Shown here: one piece after another, positions 47,914 to 56,767 of the stretch
Numbering within the stretch: the first letter of the stretch is position 1
How the letters are laid out: the number at the start of each line of letters is the position of its first letter
Origin: Streptomyces sp. R33
Lineage (GTDB): Bacteria > Actinomycetota > Actinomycetes > Streptomycetales > Streptomycetaceae
Direction of reading: 5' to 3'
Assembly (NCBI RefSeq): GCF_041200175.1
Contig: NZ_CP165727.1
Location: forward strand, 6,761,501-6,825,500
DNA length: 64,000 nt
The notes under the pieces: model-generated
The model's database searches: none
Seen by the model: the letters and a program-made list of their open reading frames with translations, nothing else
Told to the model about the DNA's origin: nothing
Translations under genes and position numbers: made by a program

Positions 47914-48530
47914 TCGCCTTCGTCAGCGGCCCGGTCGCCGCAATCGCCCCCACCCTGGCCGTGATCGAGGTCGGGGGAGTGGGCATGGCCGTGCAGTGCA
48001 CCCCGAACACCATCGCCGGCCTGCGGATGGGGGAAACGGCGCGGCTGGCGACGTCGCTGGTCGTCCGGGAGGACTCGCTGACGCTCTACGGCTTCGCCGA
48101 CGACGACGAGCGGCAGGTCTTCGAACTGCTGCAGACGGCGAGCGGGGTGGGTCCGAGGCTCGCGCAGGCGATGCTGGGGGTGCACAGTCCGGACGCGCTG
48201 CGGACGGCCGTCGGGACGGGGGACGAGAAGGCCCTGATGGCGGTCCCCGGGATCGGCAAGAAGGGCGCGCAGAAGCTGTTGCTGGAGCTGAAGGACAAGC
48301 TGGGCGCGCCGCTGGTGGGCGCGCAGCGTGCCCCTGCGAGCTCCGGGCCGGCTCCCTGGACGGAGCAGCTCTCGGCGGCCCTGATCGGCCTGGGGTACGC
48401 CTCCCGGGAGGCGGAGGAAGCGGTCTCGGCGGTGACCCCGCAGGCGGAGGCCGCCATCGCGGCCGGTGGCTCCGTCCCCGTCCCCCAGCTCCTCCGGGCG
48501 GCCCTCCAGTCCCTGAACCGAGCCCGCTGA
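47910..48530 (+). CDS. ruvA: Holliday junction branch migration protein RuvA
   Basis: A 206-residue protein that binds four-way junctions and loads RuvB. An OB-fold N-terminal domain (about 1-62) with VREDSLTLYGF is followed by helix-hairpin-helix repeats (LLQTASGVGPRLAQAML, LMAVPGIGKKGAQKLLLEL) and a C-terminal RuvB-binding domain. ATG 47910 overlaps ruvC; ruvB follows after 189 bases. Confidence 0.96.
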   Translation: MIAFVSGPVAAIAPTLAVIEVGGVGMAVQCTPNTIAGLRMGETARLATSLVVREDSLTLYGFADDDERQVFELLQTASGVGPRLAQAMLGVHSPDALRTAVGTGDEKALMAVPGIGKKGAQKLLLELKDKLGAPLVGAQRAPASSGPAPWTEQLSAALIGLGYASREAEEAVSAVTPQAEAAIAAGGSVPVPQLLRAALQSLNRAR

Positions 48531-48719
48531 CCTCGCCGCCACCGGGCCGGGTACCGCTGCGCGGGGGCGCGGGGGCCGGCCCCCTCAGCGGCGCCGCACC
48601 GGCGGGGTCCCGGCGCAGACCGGTGAACGGGAGAAGCGCGGGGAGGGGGGAGCAGCCCCCGCAGGGCGCCGGCGGCCCGGCAGAGACCACCGTACGAACC
48701 GAGAAGGCAGACTGACAGC

Positions 48720-49781
48720 GTGAACTGGGATGACGAGAGCGACGACCGGATCGTGGCGGCGGCAGCAGACGGCGAGGACACCGCCGTCGAGGCGGCGCTG
48801 CGCCCCAAGGACCTCGGCGAGTTCGTCGGCCAGGAGAAGGTCCGTCAGCAGCTGGACCTCGTCCTCAAGGCGGCCCGCCAGCGCGGCGCCACCGCCGATC
48901 ACGTCCTGCTCTCCGGCGCGCCCGGCCTCGGCAAGACCACCCTCTCCATGATCATCGCCGCCGAGATGGGCGCGCCCATCCGGATCACCTCCGGCCCCGC
49001 CATCCAGCACGCCGGCGACCTCGCCGCGATCCTGTCCTCCCTCCAGGAGGGCGAGGTCCTCTTCCTCGACGAGATCCACCGCATGTCCCGGCCCGCCGAG
49101 GAGATGCTGTACATGGCCATGGAGGACTTCCGCGTCGACGTGATCGTCGGCAAGGGGCCCGGGGCCACCGCCATCCCCCTCGAGCTGCCGCCCTTCACCC
49201 TCGTCGGGGCGACGACCCGCGCCGGCCTGCTCCCGCCGCCCCTGCGCGACCGCTTCGGCTTCACCGGGCACATGGAGTTCTACGCCCCCGAGGAGCTGGA
49301 ACGCGTCATTCACCGCTCCGCCCGCCTCCTCGACGTGGAGATCGACACCGCCGGCGCCGCCGAGATCGCCGGCCGCTCCCGCGGCACCCCGCGCATCGCC
49401 AACCGCCTGCTGCGCCGCGTCCGGGACTATGCGCAGGTCAGGGCCGACGGGGTGATCAACCGCGAGGTGGCCGGCACCGCCCTGCAGGTGTACGAGGTGG
49501 ACGCGCGCGGGCTCGACCGGCTGGACCGGGCCGTGCTCGAAGCCCTGCTCAAGCTGTTCGGCGGCGGCCCCGTCGGGCTGTCCACCCTCGCCGTCGCCGT
49601 CGGAGAGGAGCGCGAGACCGTGGAGGAGGTCGCCGAGCCGTTCCTGGTACGGGAGGGGCTGCTCGCCCGTACCCCCAGGGGCCGGGTCGCGACCCCCGCG
49701 GCATGGGCCCACCTGGGACTCGTCCCGCCGCAGCACGGCGGGAGCGGATCAAGCGGACAACAGGGCTTGTTCGGGGCCTGA
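48720..49781 (+). CDS. ruvB: Holliday junction DNA helicase RuvB
   Basis: A 353-residue AAA+ motor that drives branch migration. Walker A GAPGLGKTTLS (about 62-72), Walker B FLDEIHR (about 115-121), sensor 1 GATTRAGLLPPPLRDRFG (about 162-179) and the arginine finger region RSRGTPRIANRLLRRVRD are visible. GTG 48720 is the start, after a GAGAAGG-type site. The 189-base ruvA-ruvB gap is unusually long and shows no gene. Confidence 0.97.
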   Translation: MNWDDESDDRIVAAAADGEDTAVEAALRPKDLGEFVGQEKVRQQLDLVLKAARQRGATADHVLLSGAPGLGKTTLSMIIAAEMGAPIRITSGPAIQHAGDLAAILSSLQEGEVLFLDEIHRMSRPAEEMLYMAMEDFRVDVIVGKGPGATAIPLELPPFTLVGATTRAGLLPPPLRDRFGFTGHMEFYAPEELERVIHRSARLLDVEIDTAGAAEIAGRSRGTPRIANRLLRRVRDYAQVRADGVINREVAGTALQVYEVDARGLDRLDRAVLEALLKLFGGGPVGLSTLAVAVGEERETVEEVAEPFLVREGLLARTPRGRVATPAAWAHLGLVPPQHGGSGSSGQQGLFGA

Positions 49782-49945
49782 CGGCGCGGAGGTTCGCCCG
49801 CTCAGGAACTGCGGTGCCATGCTGGGCGTTGTTCCATCGGTGCGGACTCGCCTAGACTCCGCCGATGCCGACCCTTCAGGTCGGCATGCCCACCCCCGTA
49901 GAAAAAGGCCGTCTCCCGTGCGGTCGTGCGAAGGATCTCCGTCCC

Positions 49946-50434
49946 GTGAATCTCGTGACACTCCTCCCGTTCATCGTGCTCATCGGGGCGATGTTCCTGA
50001 TGACCCGCTCCGCGAAGAAGAAGCAGCAGGCGGCCGCGCAGATGCGTGACCACATGACGCCCGGCACCGGTGTCCGCACCATCGGCGGCATGTACGCCAC
50101 GGTGAAGGAGATCGGCGACGACACCGTCACCCTCGAGGTGGCCCCCGGTGTTCACGCGATCTACGCGAAGAACGCCATCGGCGCCGTCCTGGAAGACGCG
50201 GAGTACAACCGCATCGTCCACGGTGCCGGTGATGATCTGACGATCGACACGCCGGTCGTCCCGGACGACGCCTCCTCGCTGACCCTGGACAAGGACGCGG
50301 ACAAGGCCGAGGACAAGGCCGAGGACGAGGCCCCGAAGCTCGACCTGGGCAAGAAGGACGAGCCCAAGGCCGACGCGTCGGACGACTCGGAGCCCAAGGA
50401 CGGCAAGGCCGACGGCGAGGCCGGCACGAAGTAG
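49946..50434 (+). CDS. yajC: preprotein translocase subunit YajC
   Basis: 162 residues. One membrane helix (about 3-18, LVTLLPFIVLIGAMFLM) is followed by the YajC domain (RTIGGMYATVKEIGDDTVTLEVAPGVHAIYAK) and a very long acidic/lysine tail (about 105-162). YajC associates with SecDF in the accessory Sec complex. GTG 49946 is used from the domain boundary; a longer frame upstream has no family similarity. Confidence 0.93.
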   Translation: MNLVTLLPFIVLIGAMFLMTRSAKKKQQAAAQMRDHMTPGTGVRTIGGMYATVKEIGDDTVTLEVAPGVHAIYAKNAIGAVLEDAEYNRIVHGAGDDLTIDTPVVPDDASSLTLDKDADKAEDKAEDEAPKLDLGKKDEPKADASDDSEPKDGKADGEAGTK

Positions 50435-50589
50435 CGCGCGGCCGGGGACCGTGCAGGCGCCTGACCGGCGGCCGGTGCGGTCCCCGTCAGTGACACTTCT
50501 GCGGGGGGCAGGGGTCCCCACCACACATTTTTCGTGGCCGTCCGCGCGCTGACCCGGCGCGGGGCGGTTGGACAGGGAGATACGACAAG

Positions 50590-52368
50590 GTGGCAGCACC
50601 GAAGAAGGGCCGGCGGCCCACGGGGGCTCAGGGGAGGCCGGGGCGCGCCCTGGCCATCATCCTGATCGCGATGGTGGCGCTCACCGCGGGGATGTTCCTC
50701 ACGAAGCAGACGACCCCCCGGCTCGGCATCGACCTCGCGGGCGGTACGAGCATCACGCTCAAGGCCAAGAGCGAGCCCGGCAAGCCGGACGCGATCAACA
50801 AGACCAACATGGAGACGGCGGTCGGCATCATCGAGCGCCGTGTCAACGGTCTCGGTGTGTCGGAGTCCGAGGTCCAGACGCAGGGCCGCGACCACATCAT
50901 CGTGAACATCCCCAAGGGGACGAACGAGAAGCAGGCTCGCGAGCAGGTCGGCACCACCGCCCAGCTGTACTTCCGCCCGGTCCTGGCCTTCGCCGACGGT
51001 GCCCCGGCAGCCCCCGAGGCGACGCCGAGCCCCTCCGCGAGCAGCTCCGGCGCCCCGAAGGCCGAGAGCAGCGGCAAGCCCGGCGCCTCGGCCACCCCGT
51101 CGTCCAGCGCCACTTCCCAGGGCCGTGCGCTCAGCGAGGCCCTCAAGGCCCCGGGCGCCACCGCCACTCCCTCGCCCTCGGCGAGCGAGTCGAAGAAGGC
51201 AGACGACAACAAGGCTCCGACCCCGACCCCGGCCCCGTCCGGCATCGAGGCGGCCGCCGCCGACCTGCAGGCGAAGTTCGCCGCGCTGGACTGCACCAAC
51301 GAGGCGCAGCGCACCGCCGCCGGCAAGGGCGCCAAGCCCGAGGACGCGACGCTGGCCTGTGGCAAGCGCGGCGACGCCTGGGGCAAGTGGATCCTCGGCC
51401 CCGCCGGTGTCGCCGGTACGGACGTCAAGGACGCCAAGGGCGTCATCGACCCGCAGCGCGGCCAGTGGATCGTCACCATGCAGTTCACCGACAAGGGCGC
51501 CGACAAGTTCGCCAAGATCACCGGTGAGCTGGCCACCAAGCAGATGCCGCAGAACCAGTTCGCGATCGTGCTCGACGGCGAGGTCGTCTCCGACCCGTCC
51601 GTGAGCCAGGCGCTGACCGGCGGCAACGCCGAGATCTCCGGCGGCTTCAACCAGCAGTCCGCGCAGGACCTGGGCAACATGCTCTCGTACGGCGCGCTGC
51701 CGCTCTCCTTCAGCGAGGACAGCGTCACCACCGTCACCGCCGCGCTCGGCGGCGAGCAGCTGAAGGCCGGCCTCATCGCCGGTGCCATCGGCCTCATCCT
51801 CGTGGTGATCTACCTGCTCGTGTACTACCGGGGCCTGGCCTTCATCGCCATCGTCAGCCTCCTGGTGTCCGCGATCCTCACCTACACGATCATGGCGCTG
51901 CTCGGAAAGGGCATCGGCTTCGCGCTGAACCTGCCCGCCGTCTGCGGTGCGATCGTCGCGATCGGCATCACGGCGGACTCGTTCATCGTGTACTTCGAGC
52001 GCATCCGCGACGAGATCCGCGAGGGCCGCACCCTGCGCCCGGCCGTGGAGCGGGCCTGGCCGCGTGCCCGGCGCACCATCCTGGTGTCCGACTTCGTGTC
52101 GTTCCTGGCCGCTGCGGTGCTGTTCATCGTCACTGTCGGCAAGGTGCAGGGCTTCGCCTTCACGCTGGGTCTGACCACCCTGCTCGACGTGGTCGTGGTG
52201 TTCCTCTTCACCAAGCCGATCATGACGCTGATGGCCCGTACGAAGTTCTTCTCCAGCGGTCACCCGTGGTCCGGACTGGACCCGAAGCGGCTCGGCGCCA
52301 AGCCGCCGCTGCGCCGGTCCCGCCGTACCGGCTCCGTCACCGCTCCCGTCGACGCAAAGGAGGCGTGA
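50590..52368 (+). CDS. secD: protein translocase subunit SecD with enlarged first periplasmic domain
   Basis: 592 residues. After the first helix the P1 head (about 40-330) includes the usual RLGIDLAGGTSI and NEKQAREQVGTTAQLYFRPV, then a Ser/Pro/Ala-rich insert (about 138-220) and a segment with two cysteines (about 231-257) that I do not see in shorter SecD proteins. The remaining helices carry the conserved permease core (GVIGLIL... SLLVSAIL... GIGITADSFIVYFERIRDEIREG). SecD with SecF uses the proton gradient to finish export. GTG 50590 is in the right place. Confidence 0.95.
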   Translation: MAAPKKGRRPTGAQGRPGRALAIILIAMVALTAGMFLTKQTTPRLGIDLAGGTSITLKAKSEPGKPDAINKTNMETAVGIIERRVNGLGVSESEVQTQGRDHIIVNIPKGTNEKQAREQVGTTAQLYFRPVLAFADGAPAAPEATPSPSASSSGAPKAESSGKPGASATPSSSATSQGRALSEALKAPGATATPSPSASESKKADDNKAPTPTPAPSGIEAAAADLQAKFAALDCTNEAQRTAAGKGAKPEDATLACGKRGDAWGKWILGPAGVAGTDVKDAKGVIDPQRGQWIVTMQFTDKGADKFAKITGELATKQMPQNQFAIVLDGEVVSDPSVSQALTGGNAEISGGFNQQSAQDLGNMLSYGALPLSFSEDSVTTVTAALGGEQLKAGLIAGAIGLILVVIYLLVYYRGLAFIAIVSLLVSAILTYTIMALLGKGIGFALNLPAVCGAIVAIGITADSFIVYFERIRDEIREGRTLRPAVERAWPRARRTILVSDFVSFLAAAVLFIVTVGKVQGFAFTLGLTTLLDVVVVFLFTKPIMTLMARTKFFSSGHPWSGLDPKRLGAKPPLRRSRRTGSVTAPVDAKEA

Positions 52369-52371
52369 GAG

Positions 52372-53430
52372 ATGTCGAAGCTGGGAGATCTCGGCGCCAG
52401 GCTGTACCGCGGTGAGGTCGGCTACGACTTCGTCGGCAAGCGTTTCATCTGGTACGGCGTTTCCATCCTGATCACCATCACGGCGATCGTGGCCCTGGCC
52501 GTTCAGGGCCTCAACATGGGCATCGAGTTCAAGGGCGGTGCCGTCTTCACCACCCCGAAGACGGCCGTCTCCGTCGCCAGGGCGACCGAGGCCGCGGAGA
52601 AGGCCTCGGGCCACGACGCGATCGTCCAGGAGCTCGGCACGGGCGGCATGCGCATCCAGATCTCGGGTCTGGACACGAACGACGCGGCGGGCGTCAAGAA
52701 GCAGCTCGCCACCGACCTCAAGGTCACCGAGGCCGACATCAACGCGGACCTGGTCGGCCCCAGCTGGGGCGACCAGATCGCGAACAAGGCCTGGACCGGC
52801 CTCGGCGTCTTCATGATCCTCGTGGTGATCTACCTCGCCATCGCCTTCGAGTGGCGGATGGCGGTCGCGGCACTGATCGCCCTGATCCACGACCTCACCA
52901 TCACCGTCGGCGTGTACGCGCTGGTCGGCTTCGAGGTCACGCCGGGCACCGTGATCGGTCTGCTGACGATCCTCGGTTACTCCCTCTACGACACCGTCGT
53001 CGTCTTCGACGGTCTGAAGGAGGGCTCGAAGGACATCACCAAGCAGACCCGCTACACGTTCAGCGAGATCGCCAACCGCAGCATCAACGGCACCCTGGTC
53101 CGCTCGATCAACACCACGGTCGTGGCGCTGCTCCCGGTCGGAGCGCTGCTCTTCATCGGCGGCGGCTTCCTGGGCGCCGGCATGCTGAACGACATCTCGC
53201 TGTCGCTGTTCGTCGGCCTCGCGGCCGGTGCGTACTCCTCGATCTTCATCGCGACCCCGCTGGTCGTGGACCTCAAGGAGCGCGAGCCGGCGATGAAGGC
53301 CCTGAAGAAGCGGGTGCTCGCCAAGCGGGCGGCCGCTGCGGCGAAGGGTGAGTCCGCGGACGGCGAGGGCCAGGAGGCGGGCGACGCCCCGCAGGTCGTG
53401 GCCCAGGGCCGGCCGGGGCGGCGCCGGTGA
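52372..53430 (+). CDS. secF: protein translocase subunit SecF
   Basis: 352 residues, six transmembrane helices with a periplasmic loop, partner of SecD. GFYVSILITIT-type helix at the start, GIEFKGGAVF (about 45-54), and GYSLYDTVVVFDGLKE (about 201-216) is the conserved core. An AAAGGAGG ribosome site precedes ATG 52372. Only 3 bases separate it from secD. The tail after about residue 310 is charged. Confidence 0.96.
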   Translation: MSKLGDLGARLYRGEVGYDFVGKRFIWYGVSILITITAIVALAVQGLNMGIEFKGGAVFTTPKTAVSVARATEAAEKASGHDAIVQELGTGGMRIQISGLDTNDAAGVKKQLATDLKVTEADINADLVGPSWGDQIANKAWTGLGVFMILVVIYLAIAFEWRMAVAALIALIHDLTITVGVYALVGFEVTPGTVIGLLTILGYSLYDTVVVFDGLKEGSKDITKQTRYTFSEIANRSINGTLVRSINTTVVALLPVGALLFIGGGFLGAGMLNDISLSLFVGLAAGAYSSIFIATPLVVDLKEREPAMKALKKRVLAKRAAAAAKGESADGEGQEAGDAPQVVAQGRPGRRR

Positions 53431-53978
53431 GCGCGCTGTCACCCGAGGCGCGCGAGCTGCTGCTCAGCCGGATCAAGGACGTCCCGGACTACCCGAAGCC
53501 GGGTGTGATGTTCAAGGACATCACCCCGCTGCTGGCCGACCCCAAGGCCTTCGCGGCCCTGACGGACGTGCTGGTGGAGCTGGCCGGGCTGTACGGCGCG
53601 ACGAAGATCGTCGGGCTGGAGGCGCGCGGGTTCATCCTCGCGGCGCCGGTGGCGGTCCAGGCGGGCATCGGCTTCGTGCCGGTGCGCAAGGCCGGGAAGC
53701 TGCCGGGTGCGACGCTCGCGCAGTCGTACGAGCTGGAGTACGGGACGGCGGAGATCGAGGTCCACGCGGAGGATCTGGCGGCCGGTGACCGGGTCATGGT
53801 CATCGACGACGTCCTGGCCACCGGTGGCACCGCCGAAGCCTCGCTGACGCTGATCCGGCGGGCCGGGGCCGAGGTCGCCGGTGTGGCGGTCCTGATGGAG
53901 CTGTCGTTCCTGCCGGGCCGCGCCAAGCTGGGCGCTGCTCTGGGCGGTGCCCCGCTGGACGCCCTGATCGTCGTCTGA
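53427..53978 (+). CDS. apt: adenine phosphoribosyltransferase
   Basis: 183 residues of a type I PRTase that salvages adenine to AMP. The PRPP-binding loop is VMVIDDVLATGGTAEA (about 125-140), and FKDITPLLADPKAF (about 31-44) is typical of Apt. It overlaps secF by 4 bases (GTGA). Confidence 0.95.
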   Translation: MSALSPEARELLLSRIKDVPDYPKPGVMFKDITPLLADPKAFAALTDVLVELAGLYGATKIVGLEARGFILAAPVAVQAGIGFVPVRKAGKLPGATLAQSYELEYGTAEIEVHAEDLAAGDRVMVIDDVLATGGTAEASLTLIRRAGAEVAGVAVLMELSFLPGRAKLGAALGGAPLDALIVV

Positions 53979-53993
53979 CCTCCATCTGCCGAG

Positions 53994-54027
53994 CGGCGGG
54001 TATCCGGGCCAACCCGGGTGCCCGCCG
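53994..54027 (+). terminator. terminator-like hairpin after apt
   Basis: CGGCGGG (53994-54000) pairs with CCCGCCG (54021-54027), with further pairing inside around a CCAA loop. 15 bases after the apt stop. Confidence 0.6.
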
Positions 54028-54056
54028 TTCGCATGTGCGGCGCCGTTGCCGGGGGC

Positions 54057-54110
54057 CGGCCCCCGGACCTCCGCGCCTCGAACGCCGGCGGGGCTGAAAT
54101 TCCCGGGGCG
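54057..54110. repeat. GC-rich intergenic-type repeat, copy 2
   Basis: Contains CGCGCCTCGAACGCCGGC (54072-54089), identical to the copy at 33062-33079, after a CCGGGGGCCGGCCCCCGG palindrome and before GGGGCTGAAATTCCCGGGG. It is part of the gap between apt and relA and probably belongs to a dispersed intergenic family. Confidence 0.6.
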
Positions 54111-54253
54111 GAGCCGCGGCAGCGGACCCGCATTGACAGGAGGCTCGGCGAACGAGCGGCCGGAAGCATCGCTACCATGGGTTATCCGGACCGGACACGG
54201 GCACCGGATCCTCCCCCACACTTCGTCCCGGGGGGACCCCCAGAGGAGCGCTC

Positions 54254-56677
54254 TTGCCAGACGAGGTCCAGCCACTCTCCGCCGCGCAGCCCGACCCGCA
54301 GGCCGAGCAGGCCGCGGCGCCCCCCGCCACGCCCCCGCCGGCCCCGCCCGTGAAGCCCGCGCCCGCGAAGTCGGCCGGGTCCTCCAACCGCGTGCGCGCC
54401 CGCCTCGCCCGCCTCGGCGTCCAGCGTTCCAACCCGTACAACCCGGTACTGGAACCGCTGCTCCGTATAGTCCGCAGCAACGACCCGAAGATCGAAACGG
54501 CCACGCTGCGCCAGATCGAGCAGGCGTACCAGGTCGCCGAGCGCTGGCACCGCGGCCAGAAGCGCAAGAGCGGCGACCCGTACATCACCCACCCGCTCGC
54601 GGTGACGACCATCCTCGCCGAGCTGGGCATGGACCCGGCCACCCTGATGGCCGGCCTGCTGCACGACACCGTCGAGGACACCGAGTACGGGCTGGAGGAC
54701 CTGCGCCGCGACTTCGGCGACGCCGTGGCCCTGCTCGTGGACGGCGTCACCAAGCTCGACCGGGTCAAGTTCGGCGAAGCCGCCCAGGCCGAGACCGTCC
54801 GCAAGATGGTCGTGGCGATGGCCAAGGACCCCCGGGTCCTCGTGATCAAGCTCGCCGACCGGCTGCACAACATGCGCACCATGCGCTACCTCAAGCGGGA
54901 GAAGCAGGAGAAGAAGGCCCGCGAGACCCTCGAGATCTACGCCCCGCTGGCGCACCGGCTGGGCATGAACACGATCAAGTGGGAGCTCGAGGACCTCGCC
55001 TTCGCGATCCTCTACCCCAAGATGTACGACGAGATCGTCCGCCTCGTCGCCGAGCGCGCGCCCAAGCGCGACGAGTACCTCACCGTCGTCACCGACGAGG
55101 TGCAGACCGATCTGCGGGCCGCCCGCATCAAGGCCACCGTCACCGGCCGGCCCAAGCACTACTACAGCGTCTACCAGAAGATGATCGTCCGCGGCCGCGA
55201 CTTCGCGGAGATCTACGACCTGGTCGGCATCCGCGTCCTCGTCGACACCGTACGGGACTGCTACGCGGCCCTCGGCACCGTGCACGCGCGATGGAATCCG
55301 GTCCCCGGCCGGTTCAAGGACTACATCGCGATGCCCAAGTTCAACATGTACCAGTCGCTCCACACGACGGTCATCGGACCCAGCGGCAAGCCCGTCGAGC
55401 TCCAGATCCGCACGTTCGACATGCACCGCCGCGCCGAGTACGGCATCGCCGCCCACTGGAAGTACAAGCAGCAGACCGTCGCCGGCACCTCCAAGGTCCG
55501 CACCGACGTCCCGCAGGCCGCCAAGGGCAGCGCCGGCCAGGACACCGTCAACGACATGGCCTGGCTGCGCCAGCTGCTGGACTGGCAGAAGGAGACCGAG
55601 GACCCGGGCGAGTTCCTCGACTCCCTGCGCTTCGACCTCTCCCGCAACGAGGTCTTCGTCTTCACGCCCAAGGGCGACGTCATCGCGCTGCCCGCGGGCG
55701 CCACCCCGGTGGACTTCGCGTACGCCGTCCACACCGAAGTCGGCCACCGGACCATAGGCGCACGCGTCAACGGCCGGCTCGTCCCGCTCGAGTCGACCCT
55801 CGACAACGGCGACCTCGTCGAGGTCTTCACCTCCAAGGCCGAGGGCGCGGGGCCGTCCCGCGACTGGCTCGGCTTCGTCAAGTCCCCGCGGGCCCGCAAC
55901 AAGATCCGCGGCTGGTTCTCCAAGGAGCGCCGCGACGAGGCCATCGAGCACGGCAAGGACGCCATCGCGCGGGCCATGCGCAAGCAGAACCTGCCGATCC
56001 AGCGGATCCTCACCGGCGACTCGCTCGTCACCCTCGCCCACGAGATGCGCTACCCGGACATCTCCTCCCTGTACGCGGCGATCGGCGAGGGCCACGTGGC
56101 CGCGCAGGGCGTCGTACAGAAGCTGGTGCAGGCCCTCGGCGGCGAGGAGGCCGCGAACGAGGACATCGAGGAGAGCGTCCCGCCGTCCCGCGCCCGCGGG
56201 AAGCGGCGCGGCAACGCCGACCCCGGCGTGGTCGTCAAGGGCGTCGAGGACGTCTGGGTCAAGCTGGCCCGCTGCTGCACCCCGGTGCCGGGTGACCCGA
56301 TCATCGGGTTCGTCACCCGCGGCAGTGGCGTATCGGTTCACCGCGCCGACTGCGTCAACGTGGACTCCCTCTCCCAGCAGCCCGAGCGGATGCTGGAAGT
56401 CGAATGGGCGCCGACCCAGTCCTCGGTCTTCCTGGTCGCCATCCAGGTCGAGGCGCTGGACCGGTCCCGGCTGCTGTCGGACGTCACCCGGGTCCTGTCG
56501 GACCAGCACGTGAACATCCTCTCCGCGGCCGTCCAGACCTCCCGCGACCGGGTGGCCACCTCCCGCTTCACCTTCGAGATGGGCGACCCGAAGCACCTGG
56601 GACACGTCCTGAAGGCCGTACGCGGCGTGGAGGGCGTCTACGACGTCTACCGCGTCACCTCGGCCCGCCGGCCCTAG
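54254..56677 (+). CDS. relA: bifunctional (p)ppGpp synthetase/hydrolase
   Basis: An 807-residue Rel protein of the stringent response. After a Pro/Ala-rich N-terminus, the HD hydrolase domain has HPLAVTT near 115 and LLHDTVEDT near 136-144; the synthetase domain follows (YSVYQKMIVRGRDFAEIYDLVGIRV, about 302-326), then TGS (about 473) and ACT (about 714-805). Both catalytic halves look intact, so it can make and degrade (p)ppGpp. The start is TTG 54254, with AGGAG 5 bases upstream. Confidence 0.96.
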   Translation: MPDEVQPLSAAQPDPQAEQAAAPPATPPPAPPVKPAPAKSAGSSNRVRARLARLGVQRSNPYNPVLEPLLRIVRSNDPKIETATLRQIEQAYQVAERWHRGQKRKSGDPYITHPLAVTTILAELGMDPATLMAGLLHDTVEDTEYGLEDLRRDFGDAVALLVDGVTKLDRVKFGEAAQAETVRKMVVAMAKDPRVLVIKLADRLHNMRTMRYLKREKQEKKARETLEIYAPLAHRLGMNTIKWELEDLAFAILYPKMYDEIVRLVAERAPKRDEYLTVVTDEVQTDLRAARIKATVTGRPKHYYSVYQKMIVRGRDFAEIYDLVGIRVLVDTVRDCYAALGTVHARWNPVPGRFKDYIAMPKFNMYQSLHTTVIGPSGKPVELQIRTFDMHRRAEYGIAAHWKYKQQTVAGTSKVRTDVPQAAKGSAGQDTVNDMAWLRQLLDWQKETEDPGEFLDSLRFDLSRNEVFVFTPKGDVIALPAGATPVDFAYAVHTEVGHRTIGARVNGRLVPLESTLDNGDLVEVFTSKAEGAGPSRDWLGFVKSPRARNKIRGWFSKERRDEAIEHGKDAIARAMRKQNLPIQRILTGDSLVTLAHEMRYPDISSLYAAIGEGHVAAQGVVQKLVQALGGEEAANEDIEESVPPSRARGKRRGNADPGVVVKGVEDVWVKLARCCTPVPGDPIIGFVTRGSGVSVHRADCVNVDSLSQQPERMLEVEWAPTQSSVFLVAIQVEALDRSRLLSDVTRVLSDQHVNILSAAVQTSRDRVATSRFTFEMGDPKHLGHVLKAVRGVEGVYDVYRVTSARRP

Positions 56678-56714
56678 CCGAGCGCGCGCAGGGCACGCGG
56701 AGCAGGCAGAGCAC

Positions 56715-56758
56715 GTACGAGGGCTCCGGTACGCCATGGCGTACCGGGGCCCTCGTAC
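56715..56758. terminator. convergent terminator between relA and the DUF349 gene
   Basis: A nearly perfect inverted repeat with the dyad axis at 56736/56737: GTACGAGGGC and its complement at the outside, CCGGTACGCC and its complement inside, one mismatch. It lies between the relA stop and the end of the minus-strand DUF349 gene. Confidence 0.75.
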
Positions 56759-56767
56759 AGGCCGTGA

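Noticed and set aside
50161..53442. Minus-strand frame of over 1000 codons opposite secD-secF
   Set aside because: Shadow of the well-supported secDF genes, with low-complexity composition.
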